Assembly: GCF_000766945.1 (NCBI RefSeq)
Contig: NZ_KN266207.1
Span: 699,290-763,289 of the forward strand
Length of the DNA stretch: 64,000 nt
From: Cellvibrio mixtus subsp. mixtus J3-8
GTDB lineage: Bacteria; Pseudomonadota; Gammaproteobacteria; Pseudomonadales; Cellvibrionaceae
Reading direction: 5' to 3'
Part shown: positions 26,099 through 35,945 of the stretch, piece after piece
Layout of the letters: each line of letters opens with the position of its first letter
How positions within the stretch are numbered: position 1 is the first letter of the stretch
The notes under the pieces: model-generated
Databases searched by the model: none
Seen by the model: only the letters and a program-made list of their open reading frames with translations
Told to the model about the DNA's origin: nothing
Program-made: the position numbers and the translations under genes

Positions 26099-26707
26099 GC
26101 GATCTGTGGCTTGGGATTGGGGTAGGGGACTGCTGCGAGCCGCTTATGATACGGGAAAATTGAAGTTTCATGAACCCTTATTTCGGCGGGATTGGCCAGT
26201 GGATATGATGTTTTGGGCGCTTTTTGAATATGCGTAAATGATCTTCAATTGGTGCCAGAATATAAGTTTTACATATCGGAGAATATTTTTGGCTTCGGTT
26301 GTAGTTACTTGATTGCGCTAAATGTGAATTTGCAGTGCTATTGGAGCGGGCCATAATGATGGATTATCGGTTTTTATTTTCAGTTTTGCTGTTTTTTTTG
26401 CAATTAATAAATAAATTTAAAATTATTTATTTGCTGTAGCCCCTCAAAATCCGTTTTAAATAATTTCAATTATTTGCTCTGCGCGCGAGTGGATGTTGTT
26501 AAATAATTTTTCCATCAATAGATCGGGTGGGTCGATTGCAATTATTCGCCGTATTCAGGTGTTGTTCAGAAAGATTAGTTTGATTGATAACTGTTTCGCA
26601 GGAACGGGAAACTTATGTAAAAAACCAGTAATGATTCGTGATAAGAACTTTAAAAATAAATTATCAGTGCAATATCTATTAAGTAGACCAATAGTAGGAG
26701 GTGCGCT
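26099..26707. other. Gene-poor AT-rich stretch
   Basis: I find no well-supported gene in these 609 bases. A 27-codon hydrophobic reading frame (26356-26439) and an 81-codon frame from 26493 exist but lack good ribosome sites or coding character. An AT-only inverted repeat (AATAAATAA / TTATTTATT, 26406-26431) is present. Base composition is clearly more AT-rich than the flanking core genes. Confidence 0.5.
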
Positions 26708-27046
26708 ATGGCTGCTATGGATTGCCCTGCAGGTGTAATCTACAGGCATTGGATGCCTGAAATATTTATTGAAGGGTTTGCTGGGGATGGCTCTTCTATA
26801 AAGTTGCCATTTGTTGGTTTCGCTTTTAAATCTGTAGTTGATAGATATGTCGGTGAATTTATCAACGTTATCGCTACGCGTATCTCGAATAGTCCTGGTA
26901 GTGAATGTTATAACTGGCGGACGCTGCTTCCCCATCAGTACGTATTGGCTTGGAAAACAGTTAAGTCAACGATTGCGCCTGGCCGTGTTGTAGTGATTGG
27001 ATTAACCAATGAACAAGGGTGGCCGATTGTTACACCTGAATATTGA
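26708..27046 (+). CDS. Small protein of unknown function
   Basis: The 112-residue frame is preceded by AGGAGG (26695-26700), an optimal Shine-Dalgarno 7 bases before the ATG, the main reason to believe it is a gene. The product (MAAMDCPAGVIYRHWMPE ... GLTNEQGWPIVTPEY) has no signal peptide and one moderately hydrophobic stretch near residue 40. A competing frame on the other strand (26555-26935) has no such ribosome site. I do not recognise a family. The setting, next to a decayed toxin-antitoxin locus, suggests an accessory gene. Confidence 0.5.
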   Translation: MAAMDCPAGVIYRHWMPEIFIEGFAGDGSSIKLPFVGFAFKSVVDRYVGEFINVIATRISNSPGSECYNWRTLLPHQYVLAWKTVKSTIAPGRVVVIGLTNEQGWPIVTPEY

Positions 27047-27066
27047 GGGCGCTGTGAACTTGGAAA

Positions 27067-27240
27067 TTAGGTAGCCCATGCAGTTAGCGGTAGCGATTCG
27101 CAGTAGAGAATTTGTCTTTTTGTGCTTTTTGGATTCTGCATGTCCTCCCTCAACTGGGTTTTAAATAGTTCCTTGATTTTTGGCTGCAATTTTTTCCATT
27201 CTTTTAATGCTTCATCGTCAAAAACTAACTCATAGGTCAT
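27067..27240 (-). pseudogene. Truncated RelE-like toxin gene
   Basis: The 57-codon frame begins MTYELVFDDEALKEWKKL, an excellent match to the start of RelE mRNA-interferase toxins (usual length about 85-95 residues), and stays RelE-like to about NPKSTK (residue 41). After that the sequence loses similarity and stops. The C-terminal half with the catalytic Arg/Tyr residues is absent, so it should be inactive. Its start overlaps the end of the RelB-like frame by 11 bases, the standard antitoxin-toxin arrangement. Confidence 0.7.
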
Positions 27241-27397
27241 CAATGTTTACCTTGGTGAATTTCCTCCCAAGGCGAGCCTCGCGCTTTTCTACCAATGCTT
27301 TTAATTCCATATCTTCCAGTTGCTCGATGATGGCTTCCCGGCACGCAGCTGGTAAGTACCTAACCGAGGCAAAATGTAGGACCAAATAAAGTGTCAT
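27230..27397 (-). pseudogene. Degraded RelB-like antitoxin gene
   Basis: The 55-residue frame ends REAIIEQLEDMELKALVEKR and then a VNIDDL tail, which resembles the toxin-binding C-terminal half of RelB/DinJ-type antitoxins. The first 18 residues are unlike the ribbon-helix-helix N-terminus expected in this family, so the DNA-binding half appears lost or replaced. Together with the truncated relE it forms a dead or dying toxin-antitoxin pair. Confidence 0.6.
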
Positions 27398-27661
27398 TTA
27401 AAGATCTTTTTTGTGTGCCGAAAAGAGCGTCACGTTGGATAACCTTATAACCGCTTCCTCTTTCCCAAGATCATGTCCTGCATCATTTTTGAGTGGCGAT
27501 AACACGCTCCATCCGCCAAATTCACTCATATCTGACCTGCGGCTTCTGTGAAAAATTTGAATATAGGAAATGAGAAATTGAAGGCGGGCCGCATGGTTTA
27601 TGTTTTTAAGTGTGTTCCCATTACGCGCCTTTGATGTTTTGAAACATAAATTCGAAACAAT

Positions 27662-27692
27662 AAAAAAGGGCTTACATTGCTGTAAGCCCTTT
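27662..27692 (-). terminator. Rho-independent terminator of tRNA-Leu
   Basis: On the minus strand, AAAGGGCTTACA and TGTAAGCCCTTT form a 12-base stem followed by TTTTTT. It starts 7 bases after the CCA end of the tRNA. Confidence 0.9.
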
Positions 27693-27698
27693 CGGATT

Positions 27699-27784
27699 TG
27701 GTGCCAGTGGTCGGACTCGAACCGACACGCTTTAAGGGCGCCGGATTTTGAATCCGGTGCGTCTACCAATTCCGCCACACTGGC
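27699..27784 (-). tRNA. tRNA-Leu (anticodon CAA)
   Basis: Reading the minus strand from 27784: acceptor GCCAGTG, a D-arm with TTGGTAGACGC, anticodon stem CCGGA / TCCGG around loop TTCAAAA (anticodon CAA), a long class II variable arm, T-arm GTCGGTTCGAGTCCGAC, and an encoded CCA at 27701-27699. Length 86 bases and the long variable arm identify a leucine tRNA. A promoter and a terminator flank it. Confidence 0.97.
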
Positions 27785-27795
27785 GAGTGGTGCGC

Positions 27796-27823
27796 ATTTT
27801 AATGATTTGGGCTTGGCTGTCAA
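27796..27823 (-). promoter_or_regulatory. Sigma70 promoter of tRNA-Leu
   Basis: On the minus strand TTGACA (27823-27818) and TAAAAT (27801-27796) are separated by 16 bases and end 11 bases before the mature tRNA. A GCGC-rich discriminator follows, as expected for a stringently controlled stable-RNA promoter. Confidence 0.8.
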
Positions 27824-27933
27824 ACACTTATTTTGAAATTTCTTTAAATCTTTCAATAAGTAAGCAAGTTGTTCAAAAAGCGGTTAATGGTTTAGGTTAG
27901 TTACCGCTTTATACCTGTCTGAACGTGTCTACT

Positions 27934-27955
27934 ACGCACCGGATTCCAAATCTGG
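27934..27955 (+). repeat. tRNA-Leu anticodon-arm-like fragment, inverted relative to the intact tRNA
   Basis: These 22 bases match the D-arm end and anticodon arm of the neighbouring tRNA-Leu at 20 of 22 positions but on the opposite strand, about 170 bases away. The loop would read TTCCAAA. No acceptor or T-arm is present, so it is a remnant rather than a functional tRNA. A GC hairpin (CCCCTCGGCGGAGGGG, 27956-27971) follows directly. Confidence 0.6.
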
Positions 27956-28060
27956 CCCCTCGGCGGAGGGGTAACCCCCATTCACAATTTTGAAACTCCC
28001 TGAATTTGAGTTAACCTGCCGGCCTTTTTTACGCTAAATCTTTCAAGTTGCTTATTTGCT

Positions 28061-30323
<2,263 letters not shown>

Positions 30324-30334
30324 ACGCTTCATCA

Positions 30335-30362
30335 TTGTTGTAAGTGAATTAAAGGGTATAAT
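30335..30362 (+). promoter_or_regulatory. Sigma70 promoter of secDF
   Basis: TTGTTG and a perfect TATAAT are separated by 16 bases, right after tgt. Transcription would start near 30370, leaving a leader of about 120 bases before secD. Confidence 0.6.
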
Positions 30363-30490
30363 CCGGCGCCCTTTACCATACCGCAGCCAGGGTAACGGCT
30401 GTGAGCAAGTAGAAATAATGCAGAAATTTCGACCCGCAAATAACCTTGCAGGTCGTTAAAAAGCTGTGACTGACTAGTTGGGAATTATTT
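30363..30490 (+). promoter_or_regulatory. Structured secD leader with a 13-codon micro-ORF
   Basis: The leader holds a CAGCC/GGCTG hairpin (about 30384-30400), a second stem (GACC-GCAA / TTGC-GGTC, about 30430-30455) and a short reading frame MQKFRPANNLAGR (30418-30459). The micro-ORF overlaps the second stem. No experimental basis is known to me; yajC, which often occupies this position, is absent. Confidence 0.3.
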
Positions 30491-32374
30491 ATGCTAAACC
30501 GCTACCCGCTGTGGAAATACCTGATGTTGATTGCCATCACCGCGATCGGCTTTATTTATTCCATTCCAAACATTTACATTCCCGACCCCGCAGTACAGGT
30601 TTCGGGTGACTCTACTGCAAAAGTGATTGATAAAGCAGTTCTTGATCGTATCGAACAAACCCTGAAAGAAGCCAAAATTGATTATTTTGGTGCTGAGTCA
30701 AATGGTCAGTCAGCAATGGTTCGCTTGCATGGTCACGAACAACAAATGTTGGCGCGCACTGCAATCCAGCGCGCACTGGGTGATGGCTATATTGTTGCGT
30801 TAAACAGCGCTTCTACTACGCCGGGTTGGTTGCGTGCATTGGGTGCTGAGCCGATGAAACTCGGTTTGGACCTGGCGGGTGGCGTGCACTTCTTGTTGGA
30901 AGTGGATAGCGCTTCTGCAGTAGAAAAGCGCCAGACAATCAACGCTGACGATATGAAAGATAAACTGCGTAAAGCGAAAGTCCGTTACTCTTCTATCGTT
31001 GCAAACCGTGATAACCAAATCGTGGCGCGCTTCCGTAGTGCTGACTCGGTTGATCAAGCCATCAGCACCTTGCGCGGCGATTTCCCTGGAATGCAGTTTG
31101 TTAAACAAGATGCACCGGCTGATGCGGCTGATTTTGGTTTTGTTGCAACGCTCAGTGAAGCCGCCATAAAAGAAATTGAAGATTACGCATTGAATCAAAA
31201 CCTGATTACCTTACGTAACCGCGTTAACGAACTCGGTGTCTCTGAACCTATAGTTCAGCGTCAGGGCCGCAGCCGTATTATTGTGCAGTTGCCTGGTGTA
31301 CAGGATCCGGCAGAAGCCAAACGTGTTATCGGTAAAACTGCAAACCTCGAATTTCGCCTGGGTGCTTCACCTGACACTCTGGTTTCCAACAAAGAAGAGT
31401 TCCCCTTCAAAGATGAGTTGATGCAAATGCAGCGTGGTAATGCTGTATTGGAAAAACAACTCATCGTGACCGGTGATAGCGTTACGGATGCAAAAAGCAG
31501 CTTTGATCCGGAAACCAACCAACCACAAGTAAATATCACCCTGGATAGCCTTGGCGGTGCGAAAATGAACCGCGTGACGCGCAACAACGTTGGCCGTCAG
31601 ATGGGCATTTTATTTATTGAATATAAAACCCGTACACAAATTGTGAAAAATGCAGCGGGTGAAGACGTTGAAAAAGCGACTCAATATATTGAGCGCAAAG
31701 TTATCAGTCTGGCCACGATTCAAAGTGCATTAGGTATTCAATTCCGCATCACCGGTTTGGATCAGCCTGGTGAAGCTGCGGAACTGGCATTGCTGTTGCG
31801 CGCCGGTGCCCTGGCTGCACCGATGCACTTTGTGGAAGAGCGGACCATTGGTCCATCACTCGGTGCGGATAACATCAAGAAAGGGGTGAATTCCTCTATC
31901 TGGGCATTGGTGATGGTGTTTATTTTCATGGTGGTTTTCTACCGCATGTTTGGTTTGTTCGCTAACGTTGCACTGGCAATTAACGTGCTGCTGCTAATGA
32001 CGGTACTCTCCATGTTTGGTGCAACACTCACCTTGCCAGGTATTGCCGGTATTGTATTGACGATGGGGGTTGCGGTAGATGCCAACGTACTTATCTATTC
32101 GCGGATTCGCGAAGAGCTTAGAAATGGGGCTTCTCCACAGCAGGCTATTTACACGGGCTATGAGCGCGCATTTATTACCATTCTCGATGCCAACCTGACG
32201 ACGATGATCGTAGCCATTATTCTGTTTGCCGTGGGCACCGGTCCGATTAAAGGCTTTGCAATTACGTTGTGGATCGGTCTGGCGACCTCCATGTTCACTT
32301 CAATTATGGTTAGTCGTGCGTTGGCGAATCTGGTGTATGGCCGTCGCAAAAACCTGCAAAAAATTTCGCTGTAA
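30491..32374 (+). CDS. secD: Protein translocase subunit SecD
   Basis: SecD works with SecF in the inner membrane to drive late steps of protein export using the proton gradient. The 627-residue product (E. coli 615) has one N-terminal membrane helix, a large periplasmic domain with the conserved GLDLAGGVHFLLEVD, and five C-terminal helices with GVAVDANVLIYSRIREEL. A GGGA ribosome site precedes the ATG. secF follows after 12 bases. Confidence 0.97.
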   Translation: MLNRYPLWKYLMLIAITAIGFIYSIPNIYIPDPAVQVSGDSTAKVIDKAVLDRIEQTLKEAKIDYFGAESNGQSAMVRLHGHEQQMLARTAIQRALGDGYIVALNSASTTPGWLRALGAEPMKLGLDLAGGVHFLLEVDSASAVEKRQTINADDMKDKLRKAKVRYSSIVANRDNQIVARFRSADSVDQAISTLRGDFPGMQFVKQDAPADAADFGFVATLSEAAIKEIEDYALNQNLITLRNRVNELGVSEPIVQRQGRSRIIVQLPGVQDPAEAKRVIGKTANLEFRLGASPDTLVSNKEEFPFKDELMQMQRGNAVLEKQLIVTGDSVTDAKSSFDPETNQPQVNITLDSLGGAKMNRVTRNNVGRQMGILFIEYKTRTQIVKNAAGEDVEKATQYIERKVISLATIQSALGIQFRITGLDQPGEAAELALLLRAGALAAPMHFVEERTIGPSLGADNIKKGVNSSIWALVMVFIFMVVFYRMFGLFANVALAINVLLLMTVLSMFGATLTLPGIAGIVLTMGVAVDANVLIYSRIREELRNGASPQQAIYTGYERAFITILDANLTTMIVAIILFAVGTGPIKGFAITLWIGLATSMFTSIMVSRALANLVYGRRKNLQKISL

Positions 32375-32386
32375 GAGAGCACTGCT

Positions 32387-33553
32387 ATGACACAGGAATT
32401 GAAAGTTATTAACTTTATGGGAATCCGAAAGTACACTTCGGGTTTCTCAATTATTCTCACCATTTTGGCTGTTGCGTCGATTGTCTTTCAGGGATTTAAA
32501 CTGGGGTTGGATTTTACTGGCGGGACACAACTTGAAGTCCAGTTTGATCGCCCGGCAGACCTCGCAAAAATTCGTGAGGTGCTCGAAGAAAAACAATTGC
32601 ACAGCCCTGTGGCAGTGACTTTTGGTAGCGATGCGGATGTAATGATTCGTACCCAGGATCAAATGAGCATCAAGGGACGTGAATATATCGCCGCTGAAAT
32701 TGCCAGGCTTGGTAATGGTGCGAGTTTGCAAGATGTGATTCGCCCGACGCGTGAACAGGAAGGTTTTGTTGATGTATTGGTAATTAACAACCTGACTCCG
32801 GATCAAGTAGCTCAATCCGGCCTTTTTGATACTACCCGTTTTGGAAAAACGATTGTTGCGACCAAAGACAACACAACACAAATTGCGATTGAAAAGGGTT
32901 TGGATCTGGTTTACAGCCAGCACTTGTTAAAAGAATTGGAAGTGGCCACTGGGGCGTCAATCAAGTTGCGCAGTAGTGATTCAGTTGGTCCACAAATTGG
33001 TGACGAGCTGCGCGATAGTGGTGGTCTCGGTATGCTGTGCGCATTTGCGTTGGTATTTTTATATGTAGCCGTACAATTCCAATGGAAATTCTCTGTTGGT
33101 GCATTGGTCGGTTTGATTCATGTGACCATTGTTACCCTTGCGTGCTTTACGTTCTTCCAATGGGATTTCGATTTGAACGTGCTTGCGGCGATCATTGCAT
33201 TGATTGGTTATTCCATTAACGACACCATTGTAATTTTTGACCGTATCCGTGAAAACTTTCGCAAGCTGCGAGCAGTTGATCCTATAGAGATTGTAAATAT
33301 TTCCATGACCCAAACGCTTGGTCGGTCAATCATGACTCACGTTACTGTATTCCTGGTAATGGCAGTGTTATATGTGTTTGGCGGCGAATTGTTAGCTGGC
33401 TTCTCTAAAGCAATGATGATTGGTGTGGTGTTTGGTTGTTATTCATCGATTTATATTGCGGCTAACGCAACAGTCGCAATGGGAATTTCAAAAGAAGACC
33501 TTATGCCGCGTCCAAAGGATGAAACTGAAGGTGGTGCAGATCTTACACCCTGA
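32387..33553 (+). CDS. secF: Protein translocase subunit SecF
   Basis: Partner of SecD. The conserved GLDFTGGTQLEVQF lies in the first periplasmic loop, and the cytoplasmic-side motif IGYSINDTIVIFDRIRENF and final membrane helices are intact. At 388 residues it is longer than E. coli SecF (323), mainly because the periplasmic domain is enlarged (segments around residues 80-170). It closes the queA-tgt-secDF block, with a terminator 21 bases later. Confidence 0.96.
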   Translation: MTQELKVINFMGIRKYTSGFSIILTILAVASIVFQGFKLGLDFTGGTQLEVQFDRPADLAKIREVLEEKQLHSPVAVTFGSDADVMIRTQDQMSIKGREYIAAEIARLGNGASLQDVIRPTREQEGFVDVLVINNLTPDQVAQSGLFDTTRFGKTIVATKDNTTQIAIEKGLDLVYSQHLLKELEVATGASIKLRSSDSVGPQIGDELRDSGGLGMLCAFALVFLYVAVQFQWKFSVGALVGLIHVTIVTLACFTFFQWDFDLNVLAAIIALIGYSINDTIVIFDRIRENFRKLRAVDPIEIVNISMTQTLGRSIMTHVTVFLVMAVLYVFGGELLAGFSKAMMIGVVFGCYSSIYIAANATVAMGISKEDLMPRPKDETEGGADLTP

Positions 33554-33574
33554 TTTTCATTTTGCATTGCATTC

Positions 33575-33607
33575 ACAACAGCGCCTCAGGGCGCTGTTGT
33601 TGTTTCT
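33575..33607 (+). terminator. Rho-independent terminator of secDF
   Basis: ACAACAGCGCC pairs with GGCGCTGTTGT around a short loop, followed by TGTTT. The T-run is interrupted once. Confidence 0.75.
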
Positions 33608-33687
33608 GGCAAGGGAAAAATCCCCTGATTGTTTAATCAAATGATCTCGGGTATCGTCGGATCATTTATTCGTTCAAGGCAATGGCA

Positions 33688-35715
33688 ATGACTAATAACC
33701 GCAATCCGATGATTGAGCACATCAGCTTTAACCCTGCCTTGCAGACCAGTGATGATCTGGAGCTTTTGCGTTCAACTGTTGGTCGATTCCAGCGAATTTT
33801 CAATGGCAGCGGTTATGGTTTCTGGGAGTGGGATCTGCACAACCAGCATATCGAGTGGTCGGGTGGATTCTGGATGCGCCTGGGGTATGGTCCGGAGGAT
33901 GCAAAAGATATTTGTGATGCATCTAAAGTGCTTACCTATATACACCCGGATGATCGTGAATTTGCAGTGGAGGCAACACGCCAGCATCTGCGCACAGGTA
34001 AACCGATGGATGTTTCCTACCGCATTAAAACCAAATATGGCGATTACATCTGGACGCAGGTGCGAGCGGATTCCTTGCGTGATGAAAGCGGGCAGGTCAC
34101 GCTGATGTCAGGCGTTAATTTTGATATTACCGAAATTAAAAAAGTGGAAGCGGCATTGCGGGAAAGTGAGGCGCGCCAGGTGCGAATTATCCAGGCATCC
34201 AGCGATGGTATTTGGGAGTGGTATGCAGATCGCGGCGGCTTCCATTTTTCACATCGCTGCTGGGAGTTGCTCGGTTACGATGATCTTGATGATGTGCTTA
34301 CCGAAGGCGAGGATCGCTTGAAAATTTGGCGACGCCATATTTATCCGCAGGATTTATCCAAGTTTGATAACGCTTTAGTCGAGCACATGGCTGGTCGCGC
34401 GCCTTTTGATGTTGAGTATCGGCTGATTAGCACCCAGGGCGATATTCGCTGGATTCGTGGCCGTGGGCGCGCTGTGTTTAATGAAAAGGGCCAGCCAATC
34501 ATGATGTCTGGCAGCAATATGGACATCACTGAAGTAAAGCGTGCTGAAGAGCGAGTCATTCAAGCGAAGGAGCAGGCGGAGAAGGCCAACCGTGCCAAAT
34601 CTGAATTTTTATCGAGTATGAGCCATGAGTTGCGCACGCCGTTAAATGCAATTCTGGGTTATACGCAATTATTTGAATACGACGGTAATTTAAAATCGCA
34701 ACAAGTTGAAAATGTGCGTGAAATCCGCAAAGCGGGCGAGCATCTATTGCAATTAATTAATGATGTCCTTGATTTGGCAAAAATAGAATCGGGAAATATG
34801 ACAGTGTCATTGGAACCGGTTCTGGTGTCGCGTTTGCTTGATGAATGTTTCACATTAGTTCAGCCCCAAGCGGATGCGCGCGGTATTCGTTTATCTGCGC
34901 AAATAGCTGATCACGTAAATACTTATGTGATTGCAGATCATGTGCGTTGCAAGCAAGCGGTGTTGAATTTATTAAGCAACGCGGTGAAATACAATCATGT
35001 AGGTGGTGAAGTGGAGGTCACCCTTGTTGCTGAAGAGGGGATGAAGCTACGCATTAGTGTTCGCGATACCGGGCGTGGTATCCCGTTGCAACGCCAGGGC
35101 GAAGTGTTCCAGCCTTTCAATCGCTTGAGTGCAGAAAACAGCAATATTGAAGGCTCCGGGGTGGGGCTTGTGATCACCAAGCAATTGGTGGAAATGATGC
35201 AAGGTAAGCTGGATTTTTCCAGTACCGAAGGCGTCGGTACCATTTTCTGGATGGATTTCCCGATTGCTACCGAGTGGAGCGCAGAGACATTGCCTGTTGC
35301 CAACAGAAAAAAAGATTACAGCCCTGCAATATTGAATGTTAAACGCCGTTGCCGTGTGCTGTATGTAGAGGATAATCCCACCAACATTCGTTTGTTACAG
35401 CAGATTTTCACCCGTTATCCGCAACTGGAGCTGGATATCGCCGAAGAAGCGTTTTTAGGGATTTACAAGGCGCGCAGCACCAGCCCGGATTTGATTATCC
35501 TTGATATCAATTTACCGGGTATGGATGGTTATGAAGTACTTGCTGTGCTTAAGAATGACCCATCCACCAGCCAGATTCCCGTTGTGGGATTGTCAGCCAA
35601 TGCAATGCCCTACGATATAGAACGCGGGCGCAATGCCGGTTTCTTTGATTACCTCACCAAACCCGTCGATATTAACCAATTAATCGATGTCTTTAATAAG
35701 CTCCTGCTGGATTAA
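33688..35715 (+). CDS. Hybrid sensor histidine kinase with two PAS domains and receiver
   Basis: The 675-residue protein has no signal peptide or membrane helix. Two PAS/PAC domains occupy about residues 30-150 and 160-285 (both ending with the PAC pattern LMSGVNFDITEIKK / MMSGSNMDITEVKR). A HisKA domain follows with His313 in SSMSHELRTPLN, then a HATPase domain with SVRDTGRGIP and GSGVGLVI. The receiver at about 555-675 has phosphoacceptor Asp606 in LIILDINLPGMDG. It is an orphan cytoplasmic sensor; no partner regulator is adjacent. The ATG at 33688 is favoured by CAAGGC 8 bases upstream; 33682 is an alternative. Confidence 0.95.
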   Translation: MTNNRNPMIEHISFNPALQTSDDLELLRSTVGRFQRIFNGSGYGFWEWDLHNQHIEWSGGFWMRLGYGPEDAKDICDASKVLTYIHPDDREFAVEATRQHLRTGKPMDVSYRIKTKYGDYIWTQVRADSLRDESGQVTLMSGVNFDITEIKKVEAALRESEARQVRIIQASSDGIWEWYADRGGFHFSHRCWELLGYDDLDDVLTEGEDRLKIWRRHIYPQDLSKFDNALVEHMAGRAPFDVEYRLISTQGDIRWIRGRGRAVFNEKGQPIMMSGSNMDITEVKRAEERVIQAKEQAEKANRAKSEFLSSMSHELRTPLNAILGYTQLFEYDGNLKSQQVENVREIRKAGEHLLQLINDVLDLAKIESGNMTVSLEPVLVSRLLDECFTLVQPQADARGIRLSAQIADHVNTYVIADHVRCKQAVLNLLSNAVKYNHVGGEVEVTLVAEEGMKLRISVRDTGRGIPLQRQGEVFQPFNRLSAENSNIEGSGVGLVITKQLVEMMQGKLDFSSTEGVGTIFWMDFPIATEWSAETLPVANRKKDYSPAILNVKRRCRVLYVEDNPTNIRLLQQIFTRYPQLELDIAEEAFLGIYKARSTSPDLIILDINLPGMDGYEVLAVLKNDPSTSQIPVVGLSANAMPYDIERGRNAGFFDYLTKPVDINQLIDVFNKLLLD

Positions 35716-35945
35716 GCAGGGGCTTTATGTCCGTATCCCAGTCTGAATTCCAGGCTTCCTGATATTGCCCACATCCCTTTGATTCCAACCAACAACTGCT
35801 TATTTCTACCTTTTTGCTGTTGGGTAAAGTGCATACACAATCGTTAATTAGTGAAAAGTTGCTGGTTTTTGTGCATTCAGTCTCTATGATGACCAAAATG
35901 AACATTTGTTCATTGTTGTTTTTATAGATCTATCGGGAGTTGATC
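35716..35945 (+). promoter_or_regulatory. Promoter region of the RND efflux operon
   Basis: No gene is seen. A -10-like TATGAT (35885-35890) sits just upstream of the palindromic operator, and a second AT-rich -10-like TATAGA (35923-35928) follows it. The operator therefore overlaps the likely transcription start. Confidence 0.45.
35897..35914. promoter_or_regulatory. Palindromic operator, probably for the TetR regulator of this operon
   Basis: AATGAACATTTGTTCATT is a perfect 18-base palindrome 32 bases before the adaptor start codon. It shares the ACATTTGT core of known AcrR-type operators. The TetR gene at the end of the operon is the natural candidate to bind it. Confidence 0.65.

Noticed and set aside
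26406-26431. AATAAATAA / TTATTTATT inverted repeat
   Set aside because: Made only of A and T in an AT-rich region, with no GC stem; likely chance and not a terminator.
26356-26439. 27-codon hydrophobic micro-ORF in the gene-poor patch
   Set aside because: Ribosome site is too far (about 11 bases) and the codons are simply AT-rich; a type I toxin peptide could look like this but no antisense RNA or promoter is visible.
26555-26935. 126-codon minus-strand frame opposite the small unknown gene
   Set aside because: No ribosome site; the opposite strand has an ideal one for the competing frame.
27398-27856. 152-codon frame on the minus strand running through tRNA-Leu
   Set aside because: It reads across the complete tRNA gene and its terminator, which is a common translation artefact; only non-coding parts are covered.
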